Below are positions 18,222 to 29,047 of a stretch of 64,000 bases of DNA, in pieces. Position numbers and translations under genes: made by a program. Numbering within the stretch: the first letter of the stretch is position 1; every line of letters begins with the position of its first letter. This stretch comes from Corynebacterium marambiense. Its GTDB lineage: Bacteria > Actinomycetota > Actinomycetes > Mycobacteriales > Mycobacteriaceae. The notes below the pieces were generated by a model. That model was not told the origin of the DNA, did no database searches, and saw only the letters and a program-made list of their open reading frames with translations. The stretch lies in NCBI RefSeq assembly GCF_016342275.1, contig NZ_JAEIOT010000004.1, forward strand, positions 62,001 to 126,000, read 5' to 3'.

Positions 18222-19619
18222 GTGGCCGTCGACCACGCTCTCCGTATCACCGTCCGCATCGCTCCAGGCGCAGTGGATCTCCACCCGGATGCTCCCGATC
18301 TTCCACCGCCGGAGATAGACCTCGTGCTTCCCGTGCACGCCAGTCTCGCGGAGATCCTCCCAGACATACTGGATCTCGCAGGCCTTCCCGGACATCCCGG
18401 CCCCTGGGTCGCCTCCACCGCGGTAGGCGTTGCCGTTGAGACCGCTGTCCCACTGACCCACACCCCTCTCCGTCAGGGCGGAGTACTCGTGCTCTCGGCA
18501 GGCGATGTTCCCGAGGCCCCGGTGCTCCGGGATGCCGCGGAGATCCTCTCGGACGAAGATCCTCAGACCCCGCCGGAAGGCCTCGGAACGGCTGCCGCAG
18601 CAGCAGGGTTGATCACCTGTGCGCTACTGGCGTTCACCGGAACATTCCCGGGAAGCGACGTACTCCCCAGCCCTCTGCGCCTCGGGCTACTGAGCCTGCT
18701 CTACCTCGTGGTGGCGTCGCGTATCAGCGCGCGTACGGACGATCAGGACAGAGGCACGGCGGTCGCGGTGCTGGTGTCCGGGGTTGTCCTGTCTTCCGTC
18801 GCCGCAGTGGTGGTGGGGATTCTCAACGGCGCTCCGGTTGTCGGACGAGGACCGGACGCCGCCGTCGGGACAGCCCTTGTCGGTGGGTGTCTCACCGGAG
18901 CGGTCGTTCTCACACTCTGCTCGTTTTGTTGCCGGGTACAACGGGAAATCACTGCGGCGTTGACCACCTGCATCATCCTCGGCATCGCGGGCGCCGGAAT
19001 GTTCCCCGTCGCCCCGGACTACGCGGGGGTAGCGGCAGCGGCGATCGGTTTCGCACTAATCACCGTCGCCGCTCTCCCCTCCCTCACCATCAGGGTGTCC
19101 GGCCTCACAGTTCCACGCCTCCCACCGGCCGGCGAAGACCTAGGAATTCCGGAAGACCCCAATCCGGACGTCGAGGAACACGCGTTATGTGCCCGGGAGC
19201 TGCTGTCGGGTGCTCTCGCGGGGACCGCCCTCGCAGGAGGTTGCTGCGCTCTGGTCGTTGGCTGGTCAGGCGGTGGTTTCCCGGCCGCGCTGTGCCTGGC
19301 GACGACCATCGCCACTGTCCTCCACGCCCTGCGGCACCGTAGTCCGCTGGCGGTGTGGGCGCTGTGGAGCTGGTCACTGTGTGCTGCGGGAGGAACCGTT
19401 CTCGCGGGGGTCCGATCCGACTCGGTGGTCGTCGCCACGGCCAGCTCGCTCATGGCCCTCGCCGTTCTCACAGTCGCATGGTGGGGGCAGGGGATAGCGG
19501 ATCTCCGACCAGTCGCGGTCAACTGGATGGAGCGGATCGAGACACTCGCGGTCGCTGCGGCTCTCCCACTTTCTGCGCACATTCTCGGTATCTTCGCGCT
19601 GGTCCGGGGGCTCGGATGA
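18222..19619 (+). CDS. eccD: Type VII secretion integral membrane protein EccD
   Basis: EccD forms the membrane vestibule of the ESX complex. A ubiquitin-like cytoplasmic domain (first 90 or so residues, ALRITVRIAPGAVDLHPD to GGVLVLSAGD) is followed by about eleven hydrophobic helices. The GTG at 18222 has AGGGGG five bases upstream; an ATG at 18189 in the same frame is a weaker alternative, and the frame is open back to 17934 without signals. It overlaps mycP by four bases (ATGA at 19616-19619), so they are coupled. Corresponds to Rv3448. Confidence 0.92.
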   Translation: MAVDHALRITVRIAPGAVDLHPDAPDLPPPEIDLVLPVHASLAEILPDILDLAGLPGHPGPWVASTAVGVAVETAVPLTHTPLRQGGVLVLSAGDVPEAPVLRDAAEILSDEDPQTPPEGLGTAAAAAGLITCALLAFTGTFPGSDVLPSPLRLGLLSLLYLVVASRISARTDDQDRGTAVAVLVSGVVLSSVAAVVVGILNGAPVVGRGPDAAVGTALVGGCLTGAVVLTLCSFCCRVQREITAALTTCIILGIAGAGMFPVAPDYAGVAAAAIGFALITVAALPSLTIRVSGLTVPRLPPAGEDLGIPEDPNPDVEEHALCARELLSGALAGTALAGGCCALVVGWSGGGFPAALCLATTIATVLHALRHRSPLAVWALWSWSLCAAGGTVLAGVRSDSVVVATASSLMALAVLTVAWWGQGIADLRPVAVNWMERIETLAVAAALPLSAHILGIFALVRGLG

Positions 19620-20848
19620 GATGGATCCTCGCCGGGCTCACAACCTTGATGGGACTGAGCACCGCCGTGGCGGTGGCATCCGCCCAGCCTTCCACCGGGC
19701 ATCCCCCGGATCCGGACTGTGCCGTCGTCATACCGGCGACACGGAATGATGTCCCCGGCGCGGAAGAAGTTCCCGAACCGCTGACGATGGCCCACCGGTT
19801 CGCCACCGGGGCGGGTATCCGTGTCGCGGTCATCGACACAGGTGTCGCTCCGCACCCCCGACTGCCTCCGGTAATTCCCGGTGGTGATCTCGTTGTCGCC
19901 CGGGACCGCCGTCCCGATGACCCTCCGCTCCCCGAGGGGGCCGTGGATGACTGCGACGGCCACGGCACGATCGTCGCGGGGATACTCGCGGCCCGCCCGT
20001 CAGCTGAGGACGGTGTCGTCGGAGTGGCCCCCGGAGTCGAGCTCATCAGTATCCGACAGACCAGCCGCCGCCGGGCAGCCGATTCCGTTGGGGCAGGCGG
20101 GAGCCTCGCTTCGCTCACCGACGCTATCAACCTGGCGGTCGATCAGTCGGCTCAGGTCATCAACGTCTCCCTGACCAGCTGTCTTCCCCCTGATGTCGCC
20201 GACAGTGTGAACACCACCGCCTTTGATGCAGCGCTCTCCCGTGCGGAGGACCGCGAGGTGGTGATCGTCGCCGCCGCGGGTAACGCGGATGAACAGTGTC
20301 CGCCCGGGAGCACCGTGCTTCCCGCACACCGACCCACCGTCGTTTCGGTTTCCGCTCTTGAGGACCCGCACACCATCGCCCGGTATTCGGTCCCGGGACC
20401 GGGCCCCCTGCTGTCCGCGCCGGGGCACGTCCCACTCGCGTTATCTCCCCGGGATCCGGGTTTCACCGTGGGTTTCGCGGATCCCCCGGGGTTGCGGGCA
20501 TTCGAGGGGACCAGCTTCGCAGCACCGGTTGTCAGCGGTACCGTAGCCCTGCTGATGGAGCTTCATCCGGCTGATTCCGCCGCCGGGATCCGCGCTCGGC
20601 TCGCCGCTGCCGTCGATCCCGCGACCGGGGCCGTGGATCCTGCGTCCGTGGTGACCCACGTGCCCGCCGACTACCGGGTCGCCCCGCACCCGGTAGTGAT
20701 CCCGGTGCCGGCCGAGGCATCCAGCGGGGTCCGCGAGCGATCGATAGTCACGGTCACCACTCTCTCGTGTTTCGTGGGGGTGGCGCTGACCATCCGGTCC
20801 GCGTCACACTCCCGACGTCGACGCGGGCGCAACCGAGAGCGTCAGTAG
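19616..20848 (+). CDS. mycP: Type VII secretion-associated serine protease mycosin
   Basis: Mycosins are membrane-anchored subtilisin-like proteases needed for a stable ESX complex. This 410-residue protein has a signal peptide (MRWILAGLTTLMGLSTAVAVASA), the catalytic Asp in VAVIDTGVAPHPRLP, His in DDCDGHGTIVAGIL, the oxyanion Asn in AAAGNAD and Ser in GTSFAAPVVSG, and ends in one transmembrane helix followed by a basic tail. All triad residues are present. The ATG overlapping the eccD stop is used. The end overlaps the convergent eccB stop by 7 bp. Confidence 0.95.
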   Translation: MRWILAGLTTLMGLSTAVAVASAQPSTGHPPDPDCAVVIPATRNDVPGAEEVPEPLTMAHRFATGAGIRVAVIDTGVAPHPRLPPVIPGGDLVVARDRRPDDPPLPEGAVDDCDGHGTIVAGILAARPSAEDGVVGVAPGVELISIRQTSRRRAADSVGAGGSLASLTDAINLAVDQSAQVINVSLTSCLPPDVADSVNTTAFDAALSRAEDREVVIVAAAGNADEQCPPGSTVLPAHRPTVVSVSALEDPHTIARYSVPGPGPLLSAPGHVPLALSPRDPGFTVGFADPPGLRAFEGTSFAAPVVSGTVALLMELHPADSAAGIRARLAAAVDPATGAVDPASVVTHVPADYRVAPHPVVIPVPAEASSGVRERSIVTVTTLSCFVGVALTIRSASHSRRRRGRNRERQ

Positions 20849-22104
20849 CGTGGTTCGAGCGCCCGTTCCCGGGTCAGGGAATCGCCCCCCGGCAGCAACC
20901 GGATGATCGACCAAGGGGCGGCGGACGGGGCCTCGACCCCGAGGATCCTGAGTTCTCCGGCGTCACCGACTCCATGTCTGAGACCGCTGTCGGATATGAG
21001 GTAGTAGCCGTGCCCGGTGTCCACGCCGATGCCATTGACGATGATCGAAGCGTACTTGGTGGCGGTGGAATCACCCGATAGAGCAACCCCCGCACCCGGC
21101 GCGTAGATCCCGGAGCCGGTTTCCGAGTCACCGACGATCCCCAGATGCCCGTCGTCACCGATCGCACAGATCGTCGCTTGTCCGGGGTCAACCCAATCGA
21201 GGGCCGTCGCGGGGAGTCTGATGTCTTCGGGCGTCGCGTCCGGCCGGGCGGCCGGTCCGTCCTGGGGAACTCCACGCTCCGATGCACCGAGATCAAGGAG
21301 TATCCCCCGTTGCAGTGGACTCAGCGGAAGAATCCCGTCCGCACGGAGCAACCAAGATTCCCTACCGTTGCCCAATAGAACGCCGGAATTTGAGGGGCGC
21401 TGATAGCGGGGCAGTTCGCGAATTGCGTTGAGGACCTCCGGTGGCGGCTCCCAGACCGGGGTCTCCGCCGTGATTCCGAGGCGCCGTCGCAGCACCCGGC
21501 CGAATCGTGTCGTTGGGTCTGGTAGCGCAATCCTGCCCTCGGTGGTGACCACGTGGTCAATCCCGTCGACCGTCGCGTACACCCCGGCGTCGGAGGTCGG
21601 TTGCGGTGGTGGTGGACCGGCGGTGACGGTGATGTCGGTGGTGGACTGGCACACACTCCACACCAGATCATCCGGGACCTTCTCCGCAACAACCCCGGGT
21701 GCCCCCGGGATCCCGAGGGGAACCCCGCGTTCCATCTCGGCGAGCACGGAATCAGCGGCATTCACGGGGTCCACGTCGGATCCCGCGATCAGCCGTGCGG
21801 ACATGAGGTTGTCGACGGGATGGAGGCGCCCGTCTATCCGCGAGTAGAGCGCACCCGATTCCGCTCTGACAACGGCGGCATCCCCGGGGTCGGGTTCGGG
21901 GACGAAGATCGCCATCGCACCGGCCGCGAGCCCCGCGAACACGCATCCGACGATCCCGATGATAATTCCCCGCCGACGTCGGCCGAGCGGATCGTGGATC
22001 AGCCGGGTGTCGCCGGTGACGAGGCCGTGTTCCAGCCGGCGAAGGAGAAATCTGTGCCCGCTGACCTGGGCACGGGTTGTGGGAAGCAGGAACTGGTTCA
22101 TCAA
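20842..22104 (-). CDS. eccB: Type VII secretion protein EccB
   Basis: EccB is the membrane-anchored periplasmic component of the ESX core complex. This 420-residue protein starts with a conserved cytoplasmic stretch (TTRAQVSGHRFLLRRLEHGLVTGDTRLIHDPLGRRRRG), has one transmembrane helix at about residues 46-68, then a large extracytoplasmic domain with two cysteines (WSVCQ, TICAIGD) that probably form a disulfide. It is convergent with mycP, as Rv3450c is in M. tuberculosis. Confidence 0.95.
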   Translation of the reverse strand: MMNQFLLPTTRAQVSGHRFLLRRLEHGLVTGDTRLIHDPLGRRRRGIIIGIVGCVFAGLAAGAMAIFVPEPDPGDAAVVRAESGALYSRIDGRLHPVDNLMSARLIAGSDVDPVNAADSVLAEMERGVPLGIPGAPGVVAEKVPDDLVWSVCQSTTDITVTAGPPPPQPTSDAGVYATVDGIDHVVTTEGRIALPDPTTRFGRVLRRRLGITAETPVWEPPPEVLNAIRELPRYQRPSNSGVLLGNGRESWLLRADGILPLSPLQRGILLDLGASERGVPQDGPAARPDATPEDIRLPATALDWVDPGQATICAIGDDGHLGIVGDSETGSGIYAPGAGVALSGDSTATKYASIIVNGIGVDTGHGYYLISDSGLRHGVGDAGELRILGVEAPSAAPWSIIRLLPGGDSLTRERALEPRY

Positions 22105-22314
22105 GGGCTCCAGGGTCCGGAGGACAAAACGATTCAGGACGCGTCAAACTATGTCCGCATGCCCTTGATCACGCGGACCGCTCACTGATCCGGGGCACCC
22201 CTTGCACCCCGGTCCAGGTCACCCGGCACCGGAATGCTCCCGGCACGGGCGTCTCGGCATCATGCTATCTGATCTGCAGCCTCGACGGTATCCCCGGTAG
22301 CCTGTTGCGGGTGA

Positions 22315-24903
22315 TCATTGGACGGATTCAGCCGCATCAGCGGCTTCGCGCCGAGCCTTCTCCAGATCGGATTCGAAGTGTTCCACCGGGCCCCGTAGGA
22401 GCCTGCTCGGCCGGTGGTGATAGGGACGGAGTCCATCGCCCGAGTCCACCGGTGCGACTCCGGCTTCTGCGCGGGTTGGCAGCGGGGGCAGTGGTTCAGG
22501 TGAGTTGCCGGGACGACGCATCCGGTCCAGTTCTGAATCGGTGAACCACTCGTTGACGGCGTAGATCGAGACCTGGCGGTCCTTGTACACGGGTGTGACA
22601 CCCGGGGTGTTCCAGAGCTCGACCTCCATCTCCGGGACCGGCTCCTGGAACGCCCAGAAATTCGGTGGCGACACATAGATGTAGTGCACATTCAGGCGCT
22701 GCGCGGCCTTGTCCACCTCGTTCTCCATGTTCGGATCATCGAAATTGCCGGTACCTAGCTGATTCGGGTTCCAGAACATCCGGTTCGTCGCACTGGTCAC
22801 GGGAACCGTCGGCCACAGGTAGTGCCGGAACACATTAGGCAGTCCGTTGTACGGGTACATCCAGCCGGAGCCGTCCGCGGGATTGCTCATGATCGTGCCC
22901 TCGTACGCCAGTGGTTGCTTCGCCAGCCAGCGGTACGCCTTCAGATCGGTCGAATCGACCATCCGACCGTCCCGCGCAGCACCGATGGCAAAGTCCGAGA
23001 CGAACTGCATCTCATCGTCGGCCTCCTGCACGAGAAACACCCCACCGACCAGGGCGGCGACGACGGAGAGCGGAACAGAAAAACGTGCGGCGCGACGGAT
23101 CGGCCCCATGAGAACGAGCCGTCCCACTGCCGCAAGAGCCACCGCGGCGGCGGCCGCCGTGAACATCGCCACCGGCATCACCAGGCGGTGCGCCGTGTTG
23201 TAGTGCAGTGAACCGATCTGGGTCGCCAGGCCGCTCCACCACGTCTCCGTGAACGGCAGCAGGGAGTTGACGGTGACGACGACACTGATGAACCAGAACA
23301 ACGGTGCCCATATGTTGCGCCGCCATACGACCAGAATCACGCCACCGACGGCTGCGGCCCAGAGGAGCGGTTCGTTGATGCCGAAGGCATCGGTATGTCT
23401 GGTCTGCATCTGGATCGCGGCCCACCACGATTCACTCCGGGTCAGATCCTCGTAGGCGACAAAGGACTTCACCTCCTCGCTCTGTCCGAGTCCAGTGAGT
23501 ATCTGCGGCAACAGGACGAGCGTGGCGGCGAGGCCCGTCGCCGCGAGCAACAGGAAGTCCCGGATCCGGGAACAGATACGCTCGCGGAGGTTCGTCGACC
23601 GGTGCGTGGGGCGCCACACCAGATCCAGAAGCCACCACAGACCGAGAACGAGAACGACGATGGTGGCAGCGGACGGGTGCGTTTCCACCATTCCCACGAA
23701 GACCAGTGCAGCCGCGAAGGCCCGGACCGGAGCTGCGGGAACGGACATGAACAGTGCCAGGACGATGAACGCCATCCCGATCGCCGCGAGATAGGGCCAT
23801 GCGCCGACATAGTAGCCGATCCAGTAGAGGACCGGGAGAGGAACGACGATGACCGCGGCGAATCCGGCCGCGATCTGTGCGGTTAGGCCCCGGTTGCCGA
23901 CCAGCCGCCACGCCAGGACGGAAGCGGCCAGAGGGAGCAGCAGCGCAGGCAAAACGATCGAGGTCAGGTTGATCGCCGCGATCGAGGACGTTCCGGTCAG
24001 TTCCCGGACGATCGCGGCACCGGAGTGCCACGCCGTGGGGTAGAACAGAACCTCGCGGGATTCGATGTTCTGGAGCTCTCCCATCCTGGTCGGTGAAGCG
24101 ACGCCGGTCTCCTGGATGAAACGCACGACACTCGCGTGCCAGTGCACGTCCCATCCCTGGAAGATGTTCTCCAGGCCGTACCGGGTATCCCGGAGAAGCG
24201 TCAGACTGCGGGACAACAGGAGAACGAAGGCGACGAGGACACCGGTCGCCGGCAATACCCAGACCGGATCGAACATCGAGCCGACGAGCCATCTTTCCTC
24301 ACGTTGGCGCAATCGATCGCGTGCTTCGTCGGCGTTCCCCGCGCCCGGTTCCGCGGGAATCTCCAGCGGGGTCCGCCGACGGATAGCGCCATCAGGACCG
24401 GTGGCCGTCTGCGGTTCCGCTCCGTCCCCCGGCATCGTCGAAGCCACCGTCTCTGCTTCAGAGTGCGCAGTGGTGTTCTCCAGCACGGACAACGCCACCG
24501 ACGCCACGGGGGGAGCTTGCTCCTGTTTCGGTTCGGTCCCAGAATCCTCTTCCTGTGCAGTCTGATTGTCCATCGTGCCAGGTGCTCCGGCCCCGTTGTC
24601 ACCGTCCTCCGGCACGCCGTCATCCGCGGCCCGGCCGCGGAACCTGCGGGTCACCGCGAGCGCACCCAGCCGCCAACATCCCGCGATCAGGAGGACAACC
24701 ACGCTGAACACCGATACACTCCGGGCATCGTAGGCGTAGGGGGTCAAACCGTAGAACCATGCGGCGAGACCGTAGATCCCGAAGCTCGCGGGAATTGACG
24801 CGGCGGCGGCCCACGGGGCGCGGACACCCGAGACACGGCAGGTGAGGAATCCGGGCACCGTGAACACGAGTACGGCTACGAGTGCAGCCTGGTACATGTC
24901 CAT
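22315..24903 (-). CDS. Large multi-spanning membrane protein, DUF6541-like
   Basis: This 862-residue protein has a short N-terminal group of helices (MDMYQAALVAVLVFTVPGFLTCRV), a hydrophilic acidic insert of about 130 residues (roughly 90-220), then about ten further helices and a C-terminal extracytoplasmic domain of about 200 residues. The overall plan resembles GT-C type lipid-linked glycosyltransferases of mycolata, and I think it belongs to the DUF6541 group found near ESX-4 and truA, but no catalytic motif is certain. It lies 116 bp downstream of truA on the same strand. Confidence 0.75.
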   Translation of the reverse strand: MDMYQAALVAVLVFTVPGFLTCRVSGVRAPWAAAASIPASFGIYGLAAWFYGLTPYAYDARSVSVFSVVVLLIAGCWRLGALAVTRRFRGRAADDGVPEDGDNGAGAPGTMDNQTAQEEDSGTEPKQEQAPPVASVALSVLENTTAHSEAETVASTMPGDGAEPQTATGPDGAIRRRTPLEIPAEPGAGNADEARDRLRQREERWLVGSMFDPVWVLPATGVLVAFVLLLSRSLTLLRDTRYGLENIFQGWDVHWHASVVRFIQETGVASPTRMGELQNIESREVLFYPTAWHSGAAIVRELTGTSSIAAINLTSIVLPALLLPLAASVLAWRLVGNRGLTAQIAAGFAAVIVVPLPVLYWIGYYVGAWPYLAAIGMAFIVLALFMSVPAAPVRAFAAALVFVGMVETHPSAATIVVLVLGLWWLLDLVWRPTHRSTNLRERICSRIRDFLLLAATGLAATLVLLPQILTGLGQSEEVKSFVAYEDLTRSESWWAAIQMQTRHTDAFGINEPLLWAAAVGGVILVVWRRNIWAPLFWFISVVVTVNSLLPFTETWWSGLATQIGSLHYNTAHRLVMPVAMFTAAAAAVALAAVGRLVLMGPIRRAARFSVPLSVVAALVGGVFLVQEADDEMQFVSDFAIGAARDGRMVDSTDLKAYRWLAKQPLAYEGTIMSNPADGSGWMYPYNGLPNVFRHYLWPTVPVTSATNRMFWNPNQLGTGNFDDPNMENEVDKAAQRLNVHYIYVSPPNFWAFQEPVPEMEVELWNTPGVTPVYKDRQVSIYAVNEWFTDSELDRMRRPGNSPEPLPPLPTRAEAGVAPVDSGDGLRPYHHRPSRLLRGPVEHFESDLEKARREAADAAESVQ

Positions 24904-25019
24904 GGGACGTCCCCACCTCCTGTTCGTCGTACGTTCTGCGCCCCGTCAGGGCTGCCCTGTCGTTCTCCGGAGGAATGGGAGCGGTGAGCTCCTTCCGGAA
25001 AAGGTTCAACCACCAGAGT

Positions 25020-26024
25020 CTAGCCTTCTGGATCTGGTCCGCCCGCAGGACGCGCACCGGTGTCGGGACCGACGGGTGGAGTTTCCTCGAAGTAGGGGTT
25101 TCGCTCGGGACATCCTTTGCCGCGTGCGCGGTGTTCTTCCCCGTCAAGGACGCGGACCCCGCGCGTCTGTTCCGCGCGTTCAGCGAGTTCCGTATCGTCT
25201 GGATAATCGACTCCCACGAGGGTCAAGCCGTTCGCCGGGGCAACAGGCACCAGCTGCGACCGACTCCTCTCGTCGAGGAGGCCGGCGGTGAATCCGCTGG
25301 GCCGGCGTCCCTCTCCTACCGCGAGACACGCCCCCACCAGCGAACGGACCATCGACCAACAGAAGGCGTCCGCGGTCACCTCCGCGAGATAGAGCTGTGG
25401 TTCCGCCGGGCTCGAGATGTCACGCCAGGTGAACGCCTGGAGGTCACGGACAGTGGTCGCTCCGTCCTTCGCGCGGCAGAAGGCCGCGAAATCGTTGAGA
25501 CCGGTGAGGACCTCCGCTGATTCCCGCATCGCCGCGAAATCAACGGGCTTCGGCCAGTGCGCCGTGTCTCTGGCTCTGGTGGGCAGTGCGCCCCGGGGAT
25601 GCGTGGTGACCCGGTAGGCGTAGTGCCTCCGGAGGGCGGAGAACCGGGCGTCAAATCCCTCCGGAGCCCTGGTGCAGCGGTGGATCCGGACATCCGGCGG
25701 GAGGAGCCGAGCCAGTCTCCGCACGAGAGCCGCGGGATCGTTTCCGATGGACCGGGTGTCGAGACTCGCCGCAGGAATATCCACGTGCGCGACCTGGGCG
25801 GTGGCGTGGACACCCGCATCCGTTCGTCCTGCAACGGTGAGTTTCACTGGATGGCGGACGATCGTGGCCACCGCGTCTTCGACGACCCCCTGGACGGTAC
25901 GAAGCTGTGTGCCGTCCACCGGATTCTGTCTGGCCCAGCCGTGGAAGTCGGTGCCATCGTACGCGAGATCGAGGCGCAGCCGGATCAAGTCGGGGCGATC
26001 AGGTTTGAGGTGCGGGTCGTTCAC
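25020..26024 (-). CDS. truA: tRNA pseudouridine(38-40) synthase
   Basis: TruA makes pseudouridine at positions 38-40 of the tRNA anticodon stem. Landmarks are [18 protein letters not shown] at the N terminus and the catalytic [18 protein letters not shown], where the Asp of RTDAG is the nucleophile; [21 protein letters not shown] is the conserved C-terminal region. GTG at 26024 is chosen by homology of the N terminus; the frame is open to 26108 and no clear ribosome binding site exists. The tail of about 45 residues after [11 protein letters not shown] is longer than usual. It follows rplQ, as in many actinobacteria. Confidence 0.93.
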   Translation of the reverse strand: MNDPHLKPDRPDLIRLRLDLAYDGTDFHGWARQNPVDGTQLRTVQGVVEDAVATIVRHPVKLTVAGRTDAGVHATAQVAHVDIPAASLDTRSIGNDPAALVRRLARLLPPDVRIHRCTRAPEGFDARFSALRRHYAYRVTTHPRGALPTRARDTAHWPKPVDFAAMRESAEVLTGLNDFAAFCRAKDGATTVRDLQAFTWRDISSPAEPQLYLAEVTADAFCWSMVRSLVGACLAVGEGRRPSGFTAGLLDERSRSQLVPVAPANGLTLVGVDYPDDTELAERAEQTRGVRVLDGEEHRARGKGCPERNPYFEETPPVGPDTGARPAGGPDPEG

Positions 26025-26098
26025 AGCGGACGAGTCTACCGGTACGGTTCCCCGCGCGAGTATCCGGGATGAACAACGTTTACCGACTGGCGGAACGC

Positions 26099-26152
26099 GA
26101 GAACCCACGCTCCGTGGATTTCCTTCTCAGGAGCCACGGGCCGTGGGTTCTC
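26099..26152 (-). terminator. Hairpin downstream of rplQ
   Basis: GAGAACCCACG (26099-26109) pairs with CGTGGGTTCTC (26142-26152), and an inner stem CCGTGG/CCACGG extends it. It lies between the rplQ stop and truA. There is no clear T-run, so it may be a terminator or an mRNA-end stabiliser. Confidence 0.5.
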
Positions 26153-26195
26153 GATGGTGGCCGGTCCGAGGTATGGACCGTCCAGAGGGGGAGAG

Positions 26196-26747
26196 TTACT
26201 TCTCTTCCTCAGCCTTCTCGGGCTCAGCTTCAGCTTCTGCCGGGGTCGGGGCTTCGTCCTGCTCGGCCTCGGCGGCTTCTTCAGCCGCCTGGGCGTCGGT
26301 AGACTCGTCGGCTTCGACCTCGACGACCTCTTCCTCGGCCTTCTTGGAGGCGGCTGCGCGGGCGGCACGGGTGGCCTCCGCGGAGACGGTCTCCTCGAGG
26401 ACGAGCGAGATCTGGCTCATCGGGGCGTTGTCGCCCTTGCGGTTCTCGAGCTTGATGATGCGGGTGTAGCCACCATCGCGGTTCGCGAACTTCGGGGCCA
26501 GTTCATTGAACAGGTAGGCGACGACGTCCTTCTGGTTGACCAGCTTGAGAACGTTGCGGCGGTCAGCGACGGTGCCGCTCTTGGCCTTGGTGATGATCTT
26601 CTCCGCGTAGGGACGCAGAAGCTTCGCCTTGGCATCGGTGGTCTTGATAGCGCCGTGCTCGAACAGCTGGGCAGCGAGATTCGCCAGGATCTTCTTCTGG
26701 TGCTGCGCCGAACCGCCGAGACGGGCGCCCTTCTTGGGCTTGGGCAT
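26196..26747 (-). CDS. rplQ: 50S ribosomal protein L17
   Basis: The core ([56 protein letters not shown]) is unmistakable L17. A C-terminal Glu/Ala-rich acidic tail of about 60 residues follows, typical of actinobacterial L17. It is the last gene of the rpsM-rpsK-rpsD-rpoA-rplQ group. Confidence 0.97.
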   Translation of the reverse strand: MPKPKKGARLGGSAQHQKKILANLAAQLFEHGAIKTTDAKAKLLRPYAEKIITKAKSGTVADRRNVLKLVNQKDVVAYLFNELAPKFANRDGGYTRIIKLENRKGDNAPMSQISLVLEETVSAEATRAARAAASKKAEEEVVEVEADESTDAQAAEEAAEAEQDEAPTPAEAEAEPEKAEEEK

Positions 26748-26841
26748 TGGGGGTACTCCTCGTGTACGTGTGTGTGAGCGCGGCGAACGTTGTCCGCCGG
26801 CCTATCGACCGACGGCGCCGCCTGGGCGTGCTACCCGGGTT

Positions 26842-27858
26842 TTACTCGGAATCGTCACCGTCGATGTCGATGAAGTCACCGGTCTCGGCGTCGTATCCCT
26901 CGATGGTGGAGGGATCGAAGTCCTCGGGGGCGTCCTTCAGTGTCAGACCCAGGTTGGCCAACTTGATCTTCACTTCGTTGATCGACTTCTGGCCGAAGTT
27001 ACGGATGTCGAGGAGATCAGATTCGGTGCACTCCGCGAGCTCACCGACAGTGTGGATCTCCTGACGCTTCAGGCAGTTGTAGGAACGAACGGAGAAGTTC
27101 AGGTCCTCGATGGCCATGCTGTAGTTGGCATTGGTCTCGGTCTCCTGGGTGGAGGGGCCGAGATCGATGCCCTCAGCGTTGGTGTTCAGCTCGCGGGCGA
27201 GACCGAACAGCTCAACCAGGGTCTTGCCTGCCGATGCGAGAGCGTCACGCGCGGTGATGGAGTTCTTCGTCTCAACATCGATGACCAGCTTGTCGAAGTC
27301 CGTGCGCTGTGCGACACGGGTGGCCTCGACCTTGTAGCTCACCTTGAGCACCGGGGAGTAGATCTGGTCCACGGGAATGCGGCCGATCTCACCGGTGTCG
27401 CCGGTTAGGCTGGCGGGAACGTAGCCGCGCCCACGCTCCACGACCAGCTCGATATCGATCTTGCCCTGCTCATTCAGCGTGGCGATGTGGAGGTCCGGGT
27501 TGTGGACCTCCACACCGGCCGGCGGCTCGATGTCGGCTGCGGTAACCTCACCGGGTCCCTCCTTGCGGAGGTACATGACGACCGGGTCAACTGAGTCCGA
27601 GGACAGCACGAGCCCCTTGATGTTGAGGATGATGTCACTGACATCCTCCTTCACACCGGAGATCGTGGTGAACTCGTGGAGGACACCCTCGATCTTTACG
27701 CTGGTCACTGCTGCGCCCGGGATGGACGACAGCAGGGTGCGGCGCAGTGAGTTGCCGAGGGTGTAGCCGAATCCGGGCTCCAGCGGCTCGATGGTGAACC
27801 GGGAGCGGGAGGAGTCGATGTACTCCTCGTGGAGCTCCGGACGCTTTGAGATGAGCAT
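26842..27858 (-). CDS. rpoA: DNA-directed RNA polymerase subunit alpha
   Basis: This 338-residue protein has the N-terminal assembly domain ([43 protein letters not shown]) and the C-terminal DNA- and activator-binding domain ([49 protein letters not shown]). It ends in an acidic tail. It sits between rpsD and rplQ in the standard order. Confidence 0.98.
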   Translation of the reverse strand: MLISKRPELHEEYIDSSRSRFTIEPLEPGFGYTLGNSLRRTLLSSIPGAAVTSVKIEGVLHEFTTISGVKEDVSDIILNIKGLVLSSDSVDPVVMYLRKEGPGEVTAADIEPPAGVEVHNPDLHIATLNEQGKIDIELVVERGRGYVPASLTGDTGEIGRIPVDQIYSPVLKVSYKVEATRVAQRTDFDKLVIDVETKNSITARDALASAGKTLVELFGLARELNTNAEGIDLGPSTQETETNANYSMAIEDLNFSVRSYNCLKRQEIHTVGELAECTESDLLDIRNFGQKSINEVKIKLANLGLTLKDAPEDFDPSTIEGYDAETGDFIDIDGDDSE

Positions 27859-28010
27859 TGGTTGAAGATCTCCTTCTGTGACGCCCGCTATTTGACGTCA
27901 GTAGGCAGACAGTATGACGGTGTGGACGAATCCACGCGACGGCTCCCCGCAGTCCCTGTTCCCCACACATCCGGAGATGGCGTGGAACACGGGGCCGCGG
28001 GAAGAACCGC

Positions 28011-28616
28011 TTACTTCGAGTAGAACTCGACGATGAGCTGCTCCTGCAGCGGGACGTCGATCTGGGCACGCTCGGGCAGCTGGTGCACGAGGATGCGCAG
28101 GGTGTCGGGAACAACCTGGAGCCAGGCCGGGACGACGGAGTCGACGAGCCGGTCCTGAGCGTCCTCGAACCATTCCATCTTCCGGGACTTCGGACGGACA
28201 TCGATGATGTCGTACTGGGAAACTTGGAAGGAAGGGACGTTAACCTTCTTGTTGTTCACGGTGAAGTGTCCGTGGGAAACCAGCTGGCGTGCCTGACGGC
28301 GGGTGCGGGCGAGGCCAGCGCGGTAAACCACGTTGTCCAGCCGGGACTCGAGCAGGATGACCAGGTTGTCGCCGGTCTTGCCGGGGCGACGGTTCGCCTC
28401 GGCGTAGTAGCGGCGGAACTGCTTCTCCATGACGCCGTAGGTGAAGCGGGCTTTCTGCTTCTCCTGGAGCTGGAGCAGGTACTCCGACTCCTTGATGCGT
28501 GCGCGTCCCGCCTGTCCCGGGGGGTACGGGCGGCGTTCGAACGCCATGTCTCCGCCGACGAGGTCGACGCGGAGGCGGCGGGATTTACGGGTGACTGGGC
28601 CGGTATAACGAGCCAT
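28011..28616 (-). CDS. rpsD: 30S ribosomal protein S4
   Basis: This 201-residue S4 starts MARYTGPVTRKSRRLRVDLVGGD and contains the S4 RNA-binding domain (LESRLDNVVYRAGLARTRRQARQLVSHGHFTVNNKKVNVPSFQV), ending LIVEFYSK. S4 nucleates 30S assembly. The 152-bp gap to rpoA is larger than between the other genes of this group. Confidence 0.98.
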   Translation of the reverse strand: MARYTGPVTRKSRRLRVDLVGGDMAFERRPYPPGQAGRARIKESEYLLQLQEKQKARFTYGVMEKQFRRYYAEANRRPGKTGDNLVILLESRLDNVVYRAGLARTRRQARQLVSHGHFTVNNKKVNVPSFQVSQYDIIDVRPKSRKMEWFEDAQDRLVDSVVPAWLQVVPDTLRILVHQLPERAQIDVPLQEQLIVEFYSK

Positions 28617-28639
28617 AGTGTGTCTGTTTCCTTTCCCTG

Positions 28640-29044
28640 CTAGACGCGGCGACGCTTCGGCGGACGGCAGCCATTGTGGGGCTGCGGCGTCACGTCGGTG
28701 ATCTGGCCAACCTCAAGGCCGGCGGCCGAGAGGGAACGGATAGCGGTTTCGCGGCCCGAGCCCGGGCCCTTGACGTAGACATCGACCTTCTTCATGCCGT
28801 GCTCCATCGCCTTACGGGCGGCGCTTTCGGCAGCCATCTGGGCGGCGAAGGGGGTCGACTTGCGCGATCCCTTGAAGCCCACGTGGCCGGAGGAGGCCCA
28901 CGAGATGACGGCACCATTGGGGTCCGTGATGGACACGATGGTGTTGTTGAAGGTGGACTTGATGTGTGCGGCGCCGTGCGCCACGTTCTTCTTTACGACG
29001 CGGCGGCCAGTGCGGCGCGCGCCAGAGCGTGCTTTGGGAGGCAT
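28640..29044 (-). CDS. rpsK: 30S ribosomal protein S11
   Basis: This 134-residue S11 has [43 protein letters not shown] in its centre and the ending [16 protein letters not shown]. It lies three bases after rpsM and 23 bases before rpsD. Confidence 0.98.
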   Translation of the reverse strand: MPPKARSGARRTGRRVVKKNVAHGAAHIKSTFNNTIVSITDPNGAVISWASSGHVGFKGSRKSTPFAAQMAAESAARKAMEHGMKKVDVYVKGPGSGRETAIRSLSAAGLEVGQITDVTPQPHNGCRPPKRRRV

Positions 29045-29047
29045 GGA